Part shown: in pieces, positions 32,081 to 39,942 of the stretch
How the letters are laid out: the number at the start of each line of letters is the position of its first letter
Numbering within the stretch: position 1 is the stretch's first letter
Origin: Bacteroidales bacterium
GTDB lineage: Bacteria; Bacteroidota; Bacteroidia; Bacteroidales; WCHB1-69
Reading direction: 5' to 3'
Length of the DNA: 39,942 nucleotides
Assembly (NCBI GenBank): GCA_017394765.1
Contig: JAFPXF010000024.1
Coordinates: forward strand, 1 to 39,942
Program-made: the position numbers and the translations under genes
The notes under the pieces: generated by a model
Told to the model about the DNA's origin: nothing
Seen by the model: only the letters and a program-made list of their open reading frames with translations
Databases searched by the model: none

Positions 32081-34612
32081 TTATTGCCAAATCATTTCAT
32101 CGCAGAACAGGTACGAGGGTTGTCCTGGGGCCTGGTGCCAGGCGGGCAGCGCTCCTGCGTTTTTGACCACCACACGCACATAGCGGGTTTTCAGTCCAAG
32201 GCCGTCGGCCTGCAGTGTGTATATCCCGCCACCTGTGGCATGATGGTCCACGCCCGACACCTCCAGGGTTCGATACAGAGTGTAGTCACGGCCGTTCTTG
32301 GAGACATACAGCTCCACGGTCGTCGGGGCCATGATCCAATCGTGGATGTTTTGGAAGAAACGGGACTTGAGATGGTCAAGGCGCACGCTTTTCCCGAAGT
32401 CGAACTCCACATCGATGTCGGAGCCCCAATATCCCTGCCAACGGCCGTCGTCGTAGGTATCGCCACCGACAAGCCCGTCGGCCAGCGCCTGCGTGCCCGA
32501 GGCCTCATATTGAGGGCGATAGGTAGCATACTGCGTGTTCAAACGGGTAATCTTGCCCAACCCTTTATGCAACAGCACATACTTTTCGGTGACCACATCT
32601 TCGCCCATCGCGTTGCGTGTCATCGCCTTTATGTTGGCGGAATGGCCAATGGTGAAGGGGCCGTTGTAGGGGTTCTCCCCCTGCTGCGGGGCGCGCCCGT
32701 CGAGCGTATAGTAGATTTCCCGCCCACCGAACGGAGTGCGCATCGTGATGACGGCCTCTCCCTGGTCGTTCAACTCAGACTGGATGAGGACGTGGTTCGG
32801 AATATCCAGCAACTCCTGCGCTGCGCGGTCGAAACGGGCCTCCACAATATCGCGGCTATACTGCCGGCACTCCTCGTCCCAAAGCTGCAAATAGGCGCGT
32901 TTGATCAGGTGCAGTTGACGTATCAGTTCGTCTCTTCTAAAAAGTAACTCACTGGCGGGAATGCTGTTGTCTCCTGACAAATAGCGATGGAGGTTGTAAC
33001 GGAAGATGTTGCGCCGCATCACATAATCCTGCCGATAGAACACATAGGGCAAGAAGCGCGCCACAGCATTGTGGAGAGGGTCCATATCCCACTTTTGAGG
33101 GATTTTGCCAAATAGCTGGTGGCTCTGTTGCAGAATTTTCTCGTTCTTGTCGATATACTCAGGACTCACCTTGGAGGCGTAATTGTCCCAGATGCTTTCA
33201 TACAGAGAACTGTTCTGGAAAAACATCGGGATGTCGCAGCTTTCGTAGAGCCTCATCAGCTCGCGGACCTCGTCGGGATAATAGAATTGTTCCTGAAAGC
33301 GGCGGTTGAAGTCCTCCAGACGGGCTGCGCGCTCCTGATCCGCCTTGTCAAGCACGGTCTCCTTCAAGGGTTTCCAGGCCATCTCGGCGGCCCATGTCAT
33401 GCCGTGCCAGGTGGTGTTGAAGAGCGACTCTCCAGAGTCGTCCCAAGCGGTGTTCATCATCCCGACGGTGCCGTGCCGCTGGCCATCGCGCACCAAGTTA
33501 GCGATGTTCTTGGTGTAGGTGTCGTAACTGGGAAAGACGGTGCCCCACATACTCATCCCCGGCGCCACCATAAAGTCGAAGCCCGCCTTGGTGAAGGGCT
33601 CGAACATATCCTCATAGCTGTCGGAGGGGGCATACATCCAGACAATCAGCATCATATCACCGGGCAACTGCGCCACAATGGTCGGGTCCTTGGCGGCGAT
33701 GTCAGCCCACATCATCACCCGCTTGTCCTGCTTACGCAGGATGTCGTGCACCCAACGGATGTGGTCCACATAGACCTGCGAAGCACCGCCGTGGCTTTCC
33801 ACATAGCCACGCGCCTTGCCGTTGCCCAACGCCTCGGTTTCGTCGCAATTGATGTTGAAGAAGGGGGATTTATAGGCTTTCGCCACGGTTTCCAGCTGGT
33901 ATTGCAGGAATTCACGGGTTTTGTCAGCACCGGGATTCACATTCACCTTGGTGTCGGCCATATCCTGGTAGAAGGGGATGCGCAAAGTTTTCTCAGCGTG
34001 GGCGAGACATTGCTGGTTTCCGAAGAACTCGATGTGGAACTGGGCAGCGTACTCCTCCAGCTCTTTGACCTGCTCAGCAGTCAGCCCGTCGGCGGGCGCG
34101 ATGTCCGGATAGTCGTCCAACTTGAACAAATGCTCGGTATAGAGGTTGAAGAAGTTCATCTTGTACTGCGCCAGCGTGGCGATCTCGCGCTTGAGGAACT
34201 CCATGGTGGGCACGGGGCCGCGGCTGATGTCGTCCATCCATCCGCGGTATTTCAGGGCCGGATAGTCCGTAATCCTCATACAAGGCACCTGATTGTGGAA
34301 ATGGCGGCACAGCTGGTCCAGACTGAGCCTCGCATAGTAGAGTCCCGTCTCGGTGGTGGCGGTCATCACCACCCGGTCGGGCAGGATTTCCAAGATGTAG
34401 CCCTGGTCCATGTTCGTGTCAACGGGAAGTTTGTCCACAAGATGTTTCACCACAGGAGTGTTTCCGGAAATCAGACAGGTGTCCGACAGGAATTCCACAT
34501 GCTGGGGTGCGGGGATGACTCCAACATTTTGGGCCCTGCCACAGTATGTGACAAGCAGGCAGAGCAGGCTTGTGAGCGCGATTTTAAGGGAGAAGGAATG
34601 ACACATTTTCAC
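32081..34612 (-). CDS. GH20-type beta-N-acetylhexosaminidase with C-terminal carbohydrate-binding domain
   Basis: The protein has 843 aa. A signal peptide (cleavage near G-R-A-Q) is followed by a GH20 N-terminal-type domain (about 30-115), then a TIM barrel that starts with Y-R-G-W-M-D-D-I-S-R-G (122-132). The presumed catalytic pair is D257-E258 in N-I-N-C-D-E-T-E; the usual context is H-x-G-G-D-E, so this is a divergent subgroup. After the barrel there is a helical region, then a chitobiase-type Ig-like segment (Y-Y-T-L-D-G-R-A-P) and a discoidin (F5/8 type C)-like domain at the end. It should remove terminal N-acetyl-hexosamines from glycans or glycoproteins in the periplasm or at the surface. 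Other exo-hexosaminidases remain possible given the divergent motif. Confidence 0.8.
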   Translation of the reverse strand: MKMCHSFSLKIALTSLLCLLVTYCGRAQNVGVIPAPQHVEFLSDTCLISGNTPVVKHLVDKLPVDTNMDQGYILEILPDRVVMTATTETGLYYARLSLDQLCRHFHNQVPCMRITDYPALKYRGWMDDISRGPVPTMEFLKREIATLAQYKMNFFNLYTEHLFKLDDYPDIAPADGLTAEQVKELEEYAAQFHIEFFGNQQCLAHAEKTLRIPFYQDMADTKVNVNPGADKTREFLQYQLETVAKAYKSPFFNINCDETEALGNGKARGYVESHGGASQVYVDHIRWVHDILRKQDKRVMMWADIAAKDPTIVAQLPGDMMLIVWMYAPSDSYEDMFEPFTKAGFDFMVAPGMSMWGTVFPSYDTYTKNIANLVRDGQRHGTVGMMNTAWDDSGESLFNTTWHGMTWAAEMAWKPLKETVLDKADQERAARLEDFNRRFQEQFYYPDEVRELMRLYESCDIPMFFQNSSLYESIWDNYASKVSPEYIDKNEKILQQSHQLFGKIPQKWDMDPLHNAVARFLPYVFYRQDYVMRRNIFRYNLHRYLSGDNSIPASELLFRRDELIRQLHLIKRAYLQLWDEECRQYSRDIVEARFDRAAQELLDIPNHVLIQSELNDQGEAVITMRTPFGGREIYYTLDGRAPQQGENPYNGPFTIGHSANIKAMTRNAMGEDVVTEKYVLLHKGLGKITRLNTQYATYRPQYEASGTQALADGLVGGDTYDDGRWQGYWGSDIDVEFDFGKSVRLDHLKSRFFQNIHDWIMAPTTVELYVSKNGRDYTLYRTLEVSGVDHHATGGGIYTLQADGLGLKTRYVRVVVKNAGALPAWHQAPGQPSYLFCDEMIWQ

Positions 34613-34632
34613 AGCGTTCTGTTTAGCGGTTG

Positions 34633-34640
34633 CAAAAATA
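34633..34640 (-). promoter_or_regulatory. -7 promoter box for the hexosaminidase gene
   Basis: On the minus strand TATTTTTG (34640-34633) matches TAnnTTTG exactly, 20 bases before the start codon. A -33 element at proper spacing is unclear. Confidence 0.55.
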
Positions 34641-34745
34641 AGAAATAATTGTGTGCGAAAAGGATGAGATCCTCCTTAAAATGCAGATCCTGAGCCGACC
34701 TGTTTTAAACACAAAAAAAAGAACAATGGGAATCTATAAAAAGCG

Positions 34746-34753
34746 TAATTTTG
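34746..34753 (+). promoter_or_regulatory. -7 promoter box for the Y-family polymerase gene
   Basis: TAATTTTG matches TAnnTTTG and ends 19 bases before the ATG, so the leader would be only about a dozen bases. No LexA-like palindrome is evident around it. Confidence 0.55.
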
Positions 34754-34772
34754 CCGCCGAACCGACACCGAC

Positions 34773-36281
34773 ATGTCCACCCAGCCCCGCACCTATATTG
34801 CCATTGACTTGAAGTCGTTCTATGCTTCCGTCGAGTGTGTTGACCGTGGGCTCGACCCGCTGGCCACCAACCTCGTGGTGGCGGACGTGAGCCGCACGGA
34901 GAAGACCATCTGCCTGGCGGTGTCGCCTTCACTGAAGGAGCATGGCATCGGAGGGCGGGCGCGTCTTTTCGAGGTCATACAGCGCCTGCGCGAGGTAAAC
35001 CGCGAGCGGAAGCGCAAAGCCGGCGGACATTTCACGGGCAAGTCGGCTGACGCCACCAAGCTGGCCGCCCACCCGGACTGGGAAATTGACTACATCGCCG
35101 CCCCGCCACGCATGGCACACTACATTGACGTCAGCACGAAAGTCTATCAGACCTACCTCAAATACATTGCGCCGGAGGACATCCATGTTTACTCCATCGA
35201 CGAGGTCTTCATGGACGTGACAGGCTATCTCGGCACCTACAAGATGACGGCCCACGAGCTGGCCATCACCATGATCCGCGATGTGCTGCGCAACACAGGC
35301 ATCACCGCCACCGCCGGCATTGGCACAAACATGTATCTCGCCAAGGTCGCCATGGACATTGTGGCCAAGCACATCCCCGCCGACCAAGACGGGGTGCGCA
35401 TCGCCGAGTTGGACGAGATGAGCTACCGGCGACAACTCTGGGACTACCGCCCCCTCACCAAGTTCTGGCGTGTAGGCTCCGGCATCGCCAATCAACTGGC
35501 CCGCCACGGCATCGACACGATGGGCAAGCTGGCACGGACATCCCTTGAAAACGAAGAACTGCTGTACAAGCTCTTCGGCGTAAATGCAGAGCTGCTCATC
35601 GACCACGCCTGGGGGTGGGAACCCTGTACCATGGAGATGGTAAAGCAATACAAGCCCGCCTCCAACTCTTTCAGCAGCGGACAGGTGCTGACATTTCCCT
35701 ACACCTGGGAGAAGGCCAAAGTGGTGGTTCACGAGATGGCCGATGCCGCCGCCCTTGACTTGGTCGCCAAACGGCTTGTCACCGACCAGCTCACACTTAC
35801 GGTAGGCTATGACGTAGAGAGTCTGAGCCGTCCTGAAGTGCGCTCGAAATACCACGGGACCGTGACAAAAGACTGGTATGGGCGGGAGGTCCCCAAGCAT
35901 GCACACGGCACCGCCAACCTCGATCATCCGACCTCCTCGGCACGCCTCATCGCCGAGGCTGTCATGCAACTCTACGACCGCATAGTCAACCCTGACCTGC
36001 TCGTCCGCCGCATCTACCTCGGCACAAACCATGTGATCGACGAAGTCGTGGCAAGCCGGAACACACAAGCCGAACAACTTGACCTCTTTGTTGACCCGGA
36101 AGCCGAAGAAAAGAGACGTGCGGAAGAGCGAGCCTCCCTCGACAAGGAACGAAGGCTGCAGGAGGCCGCACTGTCCATCAAGAATAAATTCGGCAAAAAC
36201 GCCCTCCTGAAAGGCTTGAATTTCAAGGAAGGTGCCACCGCAAAAGAACGCAACAAGCAGATTGGCGGGCATAAGAGTTAG
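34773..36281 (+). CDS. Y-family DNA polymerase (UmuC/DinB-like translesion polymerase)
   Basis: This 502-aa protein has the Y-family catalytic acids: D12 in A-I-D-L-K-S-F-Y-A-S-V-E and D143-E144 in Y-S-I-D-E-V-F-M-D-V. The thumb helix-hairpin-helix and little-finger regions follow. Near the end, Q-L-D-L-F at 435-439 is a textbook beta-clamp-binding motif, placed before a charged, lysine- and glutamate-rich tail. The sequence type (D-L-K-S-F-Y-A-S-V-E-C-V, long insert after residue 70) resembles the polymerases paired with YolD-like genes in Firmicutes more than E. coli DinB. It copies past damaged bases at low fidelity. It is followed by a YolD-like gene 31 bases on. Confidence 0.92.
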   Translation: MSTQPRTYIAIDLKSFYASVECVDRGLDPLATNLVVADVSRTEKTICLAVSPSLKEHGIGGRARLFEVIQRLREVNRERKRKAGGHFTGKSADATKLAAHPDWEIDYIAAPPRMAHYIDVSTKVYQTYLKYIAPEDIHVYSIDEVFMDVTGYLGTYKMTAHELAITMIRDVLRNTGITATAGIGTNMYLAKVAMDIVAKHIPADQDGVRIAELDEMSYRRQLWDYRPLTKFWRVGSGIANQLARHGIDTMGKLARTSLENEELLYKLFGVNAELLIDHAWGWEPCTMEMVKQYKPASNSFSSGQVLTFPYTWEKAKVVVHEMADAAALDLVAKRLVTDQLTLTVGYDVESLSRPEVRSKYHGTVTKDWYGREVPKHAHGTANLDHPTSSARLIAEAVMQLYDRIVNPDLLVRRIYLGTNHVIDEVVASRNTQAEQLDLFVDPEAEEKRRAEERASLDKERRLQEAALSIKNKFGKNALLKGLNFKEGATAKERNKQIGGHKS

Positions 36282-36312
36282 TTTGCAATCAGAAGGAACC
36301 AAACAACACCCC

Positions 36313-36708
36313 ATGGCAGAATACGACGACATCATCAATCTCCCCCACCCTGTCTCGAAGAATCATCCGAGAATGTCATTGTGGAATCGGGCGGCACAGT
36401 TCGCCCCCTTCGCGGCGTTGACAGGTTATGGCGCGGCCATCGATGAGACCGCGCGTCAAACGGATGTCCAAAAGGATTTGGGAGAATATGAGCTGGACGA
36501 GTTAAATCGCAAAATGGCTCTGTTGTTAGAGGAGATCACCGACAACCCCGCCGTCACGATCGTCTATTTTGAACCGGACAGGCGCAAGTCGGGCGGCGCC
36601 TACCGGACACTGACCTGCCGGCTGAAATCACTTGACGAGGCCAAACATGTTCTGTTGACCACCGACGGACAAAAAATCCCGTTGGCAGGGATTGTGGAAA
36701 TCACCTAA
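36313..36708 (+). CDS. YolD-like protein
   Basis: The 131-aa protein opens with M-A-E-Y-D-D-I-I-N-L-P-H-P-V-S and contains M-S-L-W-N-R-A-A-Q-F-A-P-F-A-A-L-T-G-Y, the signature of YolD-like proteins. These proteins accompany Y-family polymerases and are suspected to regulate or assist them, filling a place like that of UmuD. The start at 36313 is chosen for the conserved opening; a longer frame from 36232 would overlap the polymerase gene by 50 bases. It ends 7 bases from the convergent gene. Confidence 0.88.
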   Translation: MAEYDDIINLPHPVSKNHPRMSLWNRAAQFAPFAALTGYGAAIDETARQTDVQKDLGEYELDELNRKMALLLEEITDNPAVTIVYFEPDRRKSGGAYRTLTCRLKSLDEAKHVLLTTDGQKIPLAGIVEIT

Positions 36709-36715
36709 ACCTTCC

Positions 36716-37978
36716 TTAATATTTGGGAGTGTCCAAATACTGGACCTTGCCACCCTTGAGCTGAGTCGCGGAATAAGGCTTCACGCCGGATTCCACGGAC
36801 AACACTTTGCTCTTGATTTTGCTGCCGAACTTCAGCTTGTTGTCCTTGTTATCAACGATGTAGCCGTCCGCCGTGAAATTGCGCTCGTCCACCACCAACT
36901 GGTCGCCCTCGCGGCGATAGATGCTATTGCGGTTCGAGGTGCCCTTGAAGCCCTTGAGACGATATTTGTCAAAGTCGTCGCGGTCGAGTGCAAAGATGTT
37001 GAGTATGGCCAACTCGGCATCGGTCAATTTATAGCCGAAGGGGATGTTCAACTCGGCGCTCACCCGCTCCGACACCGTCTTGACACCGTAGCTGTACTTG
37101 TCAACGGCAAAGACCAACTTCCTGACCAGGCTGTAGATACCGGGGAGTTTGTTCGTCAAGGTCAACGTCAGCACGATGGTGTTGTTGTCCTTCTCGACCG
37201 CCGTCCAATGTTTTACATCTTTCATATAGTGCTTGAACACGCGCTGCACATCCAGGTCCCACGCAATCTTGTGCGGGTCAATCTTTTTCAATTGTTCAAC
37301 ATCGACCTTGTTCAGGTGTTTTAAATCCTTTTTGCTGAAATCGTTGGGATTATAGCTCTCCGCCGCTCCCTTGAACGTCTTGTTGACATAATGCTTGCGC
37401 AGGTCCATCTTCATCTGGATGGAGTCCCTCATGCCACGGTAGTCACGCAGCTCCACAATGTCGCCGATCCACTCGTCGAACAGCACCACCTGTCCCTCGC
37501 TCAACGCGGTCAGGTCCGACACCACCCTGTGTTTCATATTATGGACCGGAAAGTCAACCACAATACGGTCATACACCTTCTGGAGCATGGCCTGTGTCTC
37601 GGCACGCAGTTCCTTTTTGCTCTTCTTTTTATTCTTTTTATCAGGCACTTGCACCACCACCTCGTTCAAGAAGATGGACTTTTTCTTCATGGTGATGCGC
37701 AAAGATTTGAATGATTTGACCTTGGACAGATTGACATACACAGTCTGATAGCCCACCAAGGTCACAATCAAACTATCGCGAGCATTGGGAACGGTCAGCT
37801 GAAAGCGTCCGTTCGCGTCGGTGATCGTGCCCACATCGGGTGTGTGTTTGAGATATACGCTGGCATACGCCAACCCCTTGCCCGTTTCGTCCAGAACAAC
37901 GCCCTCAACATCGACAGCCATGGCGGGAAAATGCGCGGCCATCAGAAACAACGCCAAGATTATGTGCTTGATTTTCAT
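36716..37978 (-). CDS. Exported protein with carboxypeptidase-regulatory-like domain
   Basis: The protein has 420 aa. The signal peptide (M-K-I-K-H-I-I-L-A, cleavage near A-M-A-V) precedes a beta-sandwich carboxypeptidase-regulatory-like domain at about 22-95: V-E-G-V-V-L-D-E-T-G-K-G-L-A-Y-A-S-V, then D-A-N-G-R-F-Q-L-T-V and V-G-Y-Q-T. A lysine-rich linker (about 110-125) leads to a ~290-residue domain that I recognise only as the type found in Bacteroidota exported proteins with this N-terminus. There is no TonB plug or barrel, so it is not a receptor. Function unknown, probably periplasmic or at the outer membrane. Confidence 0.8.
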   Translation of the reverse strand: MKIKHIILALFLMAAHFPAMAVDVEGVVLDETGKGLAYASVYLKHTPDVGTITDANGRFQLTVPNARDSLIVTLVGYQTVYVNLSKVKSFKSLRITMKKKSIFLNEVVVQVPDKKNKKKSKKELRAETQAMLQKVYDRIVVDFPVHNMKHRVVSDLTALSEGQVVLFDEWIGDIVELRDYRGMRDSIQMKMDLRKHYVNKTFKGAAESYNPNDFSKKDLKHLNKVDVEQLKKIDPHKIAWDLDVQRVFKHYMKDVKHWTAVEKDNNTIVLTLTLTNKLPGIYSLVRKLVFAVDKYSYGVKTVSERVSAELNIPFGYKLTDAELAILNIFALDRDDFDKYRLKGFKGTSNRNSIYRREGDQLVVDERNFTADGYIVDNKDNKLKFGSKIKSKVLSVESGVKPYSATQLKGGKVQYLDTPKY

Positions 37979-38087
37979 TTTATATTATTTTGAAGAAAGA
38001 CCAAGTATCATCTGTTTACACCAAGTGAACAAGAGCCAGCATAGACTGACACGTTTTCCCATAGTTTAAGACGCGGATTGTAAATCC

Positions 38088-38120
38088 AGTGATCAGTGAT
38101 CAGTGAAGAGTGATCAGTGA
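38088..38120. repeat. Short TGATCA-containing direct repeats
   Basis: The 12-mer AGTGATCAGTGA occurs at 38088-38099, overlaps itself at 38095-38106, and recurs at 38109-38120. It contains the palindrome TGATCA three times (38090, 38097, 38111). Similar ATCACTGATCACTG strings are common between genes in Bacteroidota. It lies inside the gene-free stretch 37979-38399. Confidence 0.75.
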
Positions 38121-38228
38121 ACAGTTGATGGAGAGGGAGAGGAGGATGGCGTGGTGTGTGTGGTGCAGGCCGTAGGTCTGCAGGGGTTGGTAGCAGAGGG
38201 TGAGTGGGCAACGGAGTGCGTTGTGGAG

Positions 38229-38316
38229 GTCCCGTGCGACCGTCCATCCCCGTTAGGGGATGCATATCTGTAGCCGAGGGCGTTCCCGCAAGGGTGTAAA
38301 ATCCCCGTGAGGAGAT
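38229..38316. repeat. Cluster of small hairpins with GNNA loops (interspersed-repeat type)
   Basis: Three short hairpins lie close together: ATCCCC-GTTA-GGGGAT (38246-38261), CCC-GCAA-GGG (38285-38294) and ATCCCC-GTGA-GGAGAT (38301-38316); a further GGTC/GACC pair lies just upstream at 38229-38241. The T-G-T-A-G-C-C-G-A-G-G-G-C-G string between them resembles interspersed non-coding repeats seen many times per genome in Bacteroidota. They are likely REP-like elements rather than regulatory RNA. No transposase is adjacent. Confidence 0.55.
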
Positions 38317-38399
38317 TCATTTGACAATATGGGCGGTGGCGGTTCATTGGTGGTAGGTCATTTGTGGGTGGCATGAGGAAATTAAGGTGCGAAAATTTA

Positions 38400-39002
38400 T
38401 TATTCTGTAGGAATCAAGGGTGACTTCATATAAGTTCGTATTTGGTCAATGAAACCCTTTTTGTTGAAACAGAAAACAATGTACTCACTTTCCATAGCAT
38501 TACATATAGGCATACAGATGCATGTATAGTACAACTTGGGGCTGTCTTGACATACTAAATTATTTTTTTTATCTTGATGATAAATGCTTTCCTTTTTGTA
38601 TGCAAATTTATTCTGAAAATCATTGAGTGTGAAGGATTTAGAAATTTTTTGATTCTCTATTATTATGGACAAACGACTGTTTTTGAGTGAAATCCAATAT
38701 AACGAAGCCATGCCTCGAACATCACGATAGCCAATGTTTTTAAACCAAAAGATGTTAATCTCTTGAGAATATGTTATACACGAATTGGAAGAGTCTATAA
38801 CAGGAAAAATTTCCATACGATTGCGTGTCACCTTTTTCGGATCAGGCATAGTTGACAACAAATAATCAGTTGTGGACTGGATATGATAACTTTGACTTTT
38901 TATTTCTGCTCGTTCAATGCATGATATGCGGGCATTTTGCCCCTTGCACGCATAAGATATTGACAGCAACAACAATAAGAGTTGTATTAATTTTTTTTTC
39001 AT
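38400..39002 (-). CDS. Exported hypothetical protein, candidate immunity protein for the Rhs tip
   Basis: The protein is 200 aa from the ATG at 39002, which opens a signal peptide (M-K-K-K-L-I-Q, six leucines, then S-I-S-Y-A-C); the Cys could be a lipidation site though the lipobox is not canonical. A longer frame from 39065 would overlap the Rhs tip by 59 bases and lacks a signal, so it is rejected. The mature part contains several cysteines and no motif I know. It is AT-rich like the Rhs tip and starts 4 bases after its stop, the usual place for a cognate immunity gene. An exported product would fit a toxin acting outside the cytoplasm. All of this is by position only. Confidence 0.6.
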   Translation of the reverse strand: MKKKLIQLLLLLLSISYACKGQNARISCIERAEIKSQSYHIQSTTDYLLSTMPDPKKVTRNRMEIFPVIDSSNSCITYSQEINIFWFKNIGYRDVRGMASLYWISLKNSRLSIIIENQKISKSFTLNDFQNKFAYKKESIYHQDKKNNLVCQDSPKLYYTCICMPICNAMESEYIVFCFNKKGFIDQIRTYMKSPLIPTE

Positions 39003-39006
39003 AATA

Positions 39007-39942
39007 TTATCTTTTACATCTGACCATTCTACTAAATCTCTCTGAATTATCATTTCCTTTGTCAAGAGTAAACATTATCATTGGCCTCTGACCTGGTGAG
39101 TTATTATAAATATTGTGAGTAGAATAGATGTCTCTATTAACTTGACGATCCTCATTCCAAAAAAGAGCAGAAGTCATTATGGTATTATCATAGGTGCATC
39201 CTACTGAAATATTATGAATTTGTATGAATTCTCCGTTTCCATCTGGAACGTTAGAGGCGGAGAAGTTGAACCCACTTCCCCCGATTTGAAAACCATTGAC
39301 AAAATCTTTCAAGTCAAAAAACCAATCCCCTTTGCAGGCACTGTATCTTATTGCGAATATTAGATGTGCGGCTTTTTGTGTATTAGTTATGTCCCGCCAT
39401 GTCCAATTGCATTTGAGAACATCCGAATTTGTGGCTAATCTCACCGCTTCACCACTAATTACAGTTCCTTCCTTTACAGCGCCAATATTCAACTTTGCAT
39501 TTGCAAAAATCTCCCGACCTTTGGAATTTCCAATTGCATCAGTACAGTCAAATTGTGCAATAAATGTATCATAACTGTCATTTTTTTCAGCCGTGTAGGT
39601 TACATTCCCATTGTTATCTACACCAGGAATCCACACATCTTCCCCATTCGGATCCACCAACTTCACCGGGTTGTCCGCGCAGTACACATACGGGCTCAAC
39701 GAAGGATATTTCGAAGCCATCGGGTCCACCTCAGCCAGATGCTCAAATCAGAGCTGTAATACCTTGAGCCAAAGTAAGAAAAGCCCGTTTCGGAGTCGCG
39801 TTCTTTTGCGGAGAAGGTGTAACGCACTCCGTCGAAATGGCTGGAACGTTGGTTCACAAACTCCTCGCCCCAAGGCAGATAGTGGAGATGCTGCTTTACC
39901 GTGCCGTTGGTGGTGGTGATCCAGCTGCTGCTGCCGAGGTGG
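39007..39942 (-). pseudogene. Rhs repeat protein, 3' end with core and variable tip; one-base frameshift; cut by window edge
   Basis: Reading the minus strand from the window edge, 39941-39732 encodes Rhs core sequence: L-G-S-S-S-W-I-T-T-T-N-G, H-Y-L-P-W-G-E-E-F-V, Y-T-F-S-A-K-E-R-D-S-E-T-G, Y-F-G-S-R-Y-Y-S-S-D-L-S-I-W-L. The reading then continues only in another frame (V-D-P-M-A-S-K-Y-P-S-L-S-P-Y-V-Y and D-N-P-V-K-L-V-D-P-N-G-E-D) down to 39007. One base appears to be missing near 39729-39731, in the codon before V-D-P. After D-P-N-G-E-D comes a ~200-residue variable tip, AT-rich and of no family I know. Rhs proteins carry C-terminal toxins used between competing cells. The shift could be real decay, a sequencing error or, less likely, programmed frameshifting. 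Confidence 0.8.

Noticed and set aside
33119..34648. 509-codon open frame opposite the hexosaminidase
   Set aside because: Shadow frame of a GC-rich gene; no signal, motif or promoter of its own.
34929..36338. 469-codon open frame antisense to the Y-family polymerase
   Set aside because: The sense frame has all Y-family motifs; the antisense frame has none.
38088..38120. CRISPR array
   Set aside because: The repeat units are short and overlapping, with no regular spacers and no cas genes nearby.

Overview
The window looks like a chromosomal segment of a Bacteroidota (Bacteroidales-type) bacterium. The signs are a TonB-dependent receptor followed by DUF5689-type lipoproteins, lamin-tail and gliding-motility-type C-terminal domains, a FISUMP-domain protein, a carboxypeptidase-regulatory-like protein, an Rhs tip, and repeated matches to the Bacteroidota -7 promoter box TAnnTTTG just upstream of genes. 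There is no replication origin, plasmid gene or recognisable transposase gene.

Positions 1-11797 form an AT-rich phage-defence island. A tightly packed operon (338-10784) encodes a DUF4007 protein, a large P-loop ATPase and a PAPS-reductase-like sulfurtransferase. This is the order and domain content of the single-strand DNA phosphorothioation writer SspB-SspC-SspD. It continues with a PLD-nuclease/DEAH-helicase fusion, a 77-aa protein, an SMC/DndD-like ATPase with a CxxC hook and a 189-aa unknown protein, which resembles the SspFGH-type restriction half. Directly behind it, with its own promoter-like box, is an HNH endonuclease whose N-terminus resembles the sulfur-binding domain of phosphorothioate-dependent (ScoMcrA-like) restriction enzymes. 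A PT writer beside a possible PT-reading nuclease is the most interesting biology here. No sspA (cysteine desulfurase) or sspE is visible.

Positions 11836-15501 hold small secreted and membrane proteins, a stretch of decayed genes (a Fic-like N-terminus, ybjQ with an internal deletion, and the N-terminus of a Bacteroidota hypothetical family), a 13-bp inverted repeat enclosing a promoter box, a WG-repeat protein, and a LytTR regulator overlapping a membrane protein. Positions 15692-20885 carry a TonB-dependent receptor operon with two DUF5689-type surface lipoproteins. Positions 20946-25179 are largely housekeeping: ribBA, an LRR protein, an arginine-decarboxylase-family enzyme, the SRP (4.5S) RNA and a TsaC/Sua5-family tRNA-modification enzyme.

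Positions 25200-29486 (minus strand) hold an O-antigen ligase/polymerase-like protein cotranscribed with an S41 processing peptidase, then asd. asd diverges from a lamin-tail-domain secreted protein through abutting promoters. Positions 31325-34612 (minus) pair a GH20-type hexosaminidase with a FISUMP protein. Positions 34773-36708 encode a Y-family polymerase and a YolD-like partner. A carboxypeptidase-regulatory-like protein follows (minus). A 420-bp gene-free stretch contains TGATCA repeats and small GNNA-loop hairpins. The window ends in the 3' end of an Rhs gene on the minus strand, with an apparent one-base frameshift between its core and its tip, and a candidate immunity gene next to it.
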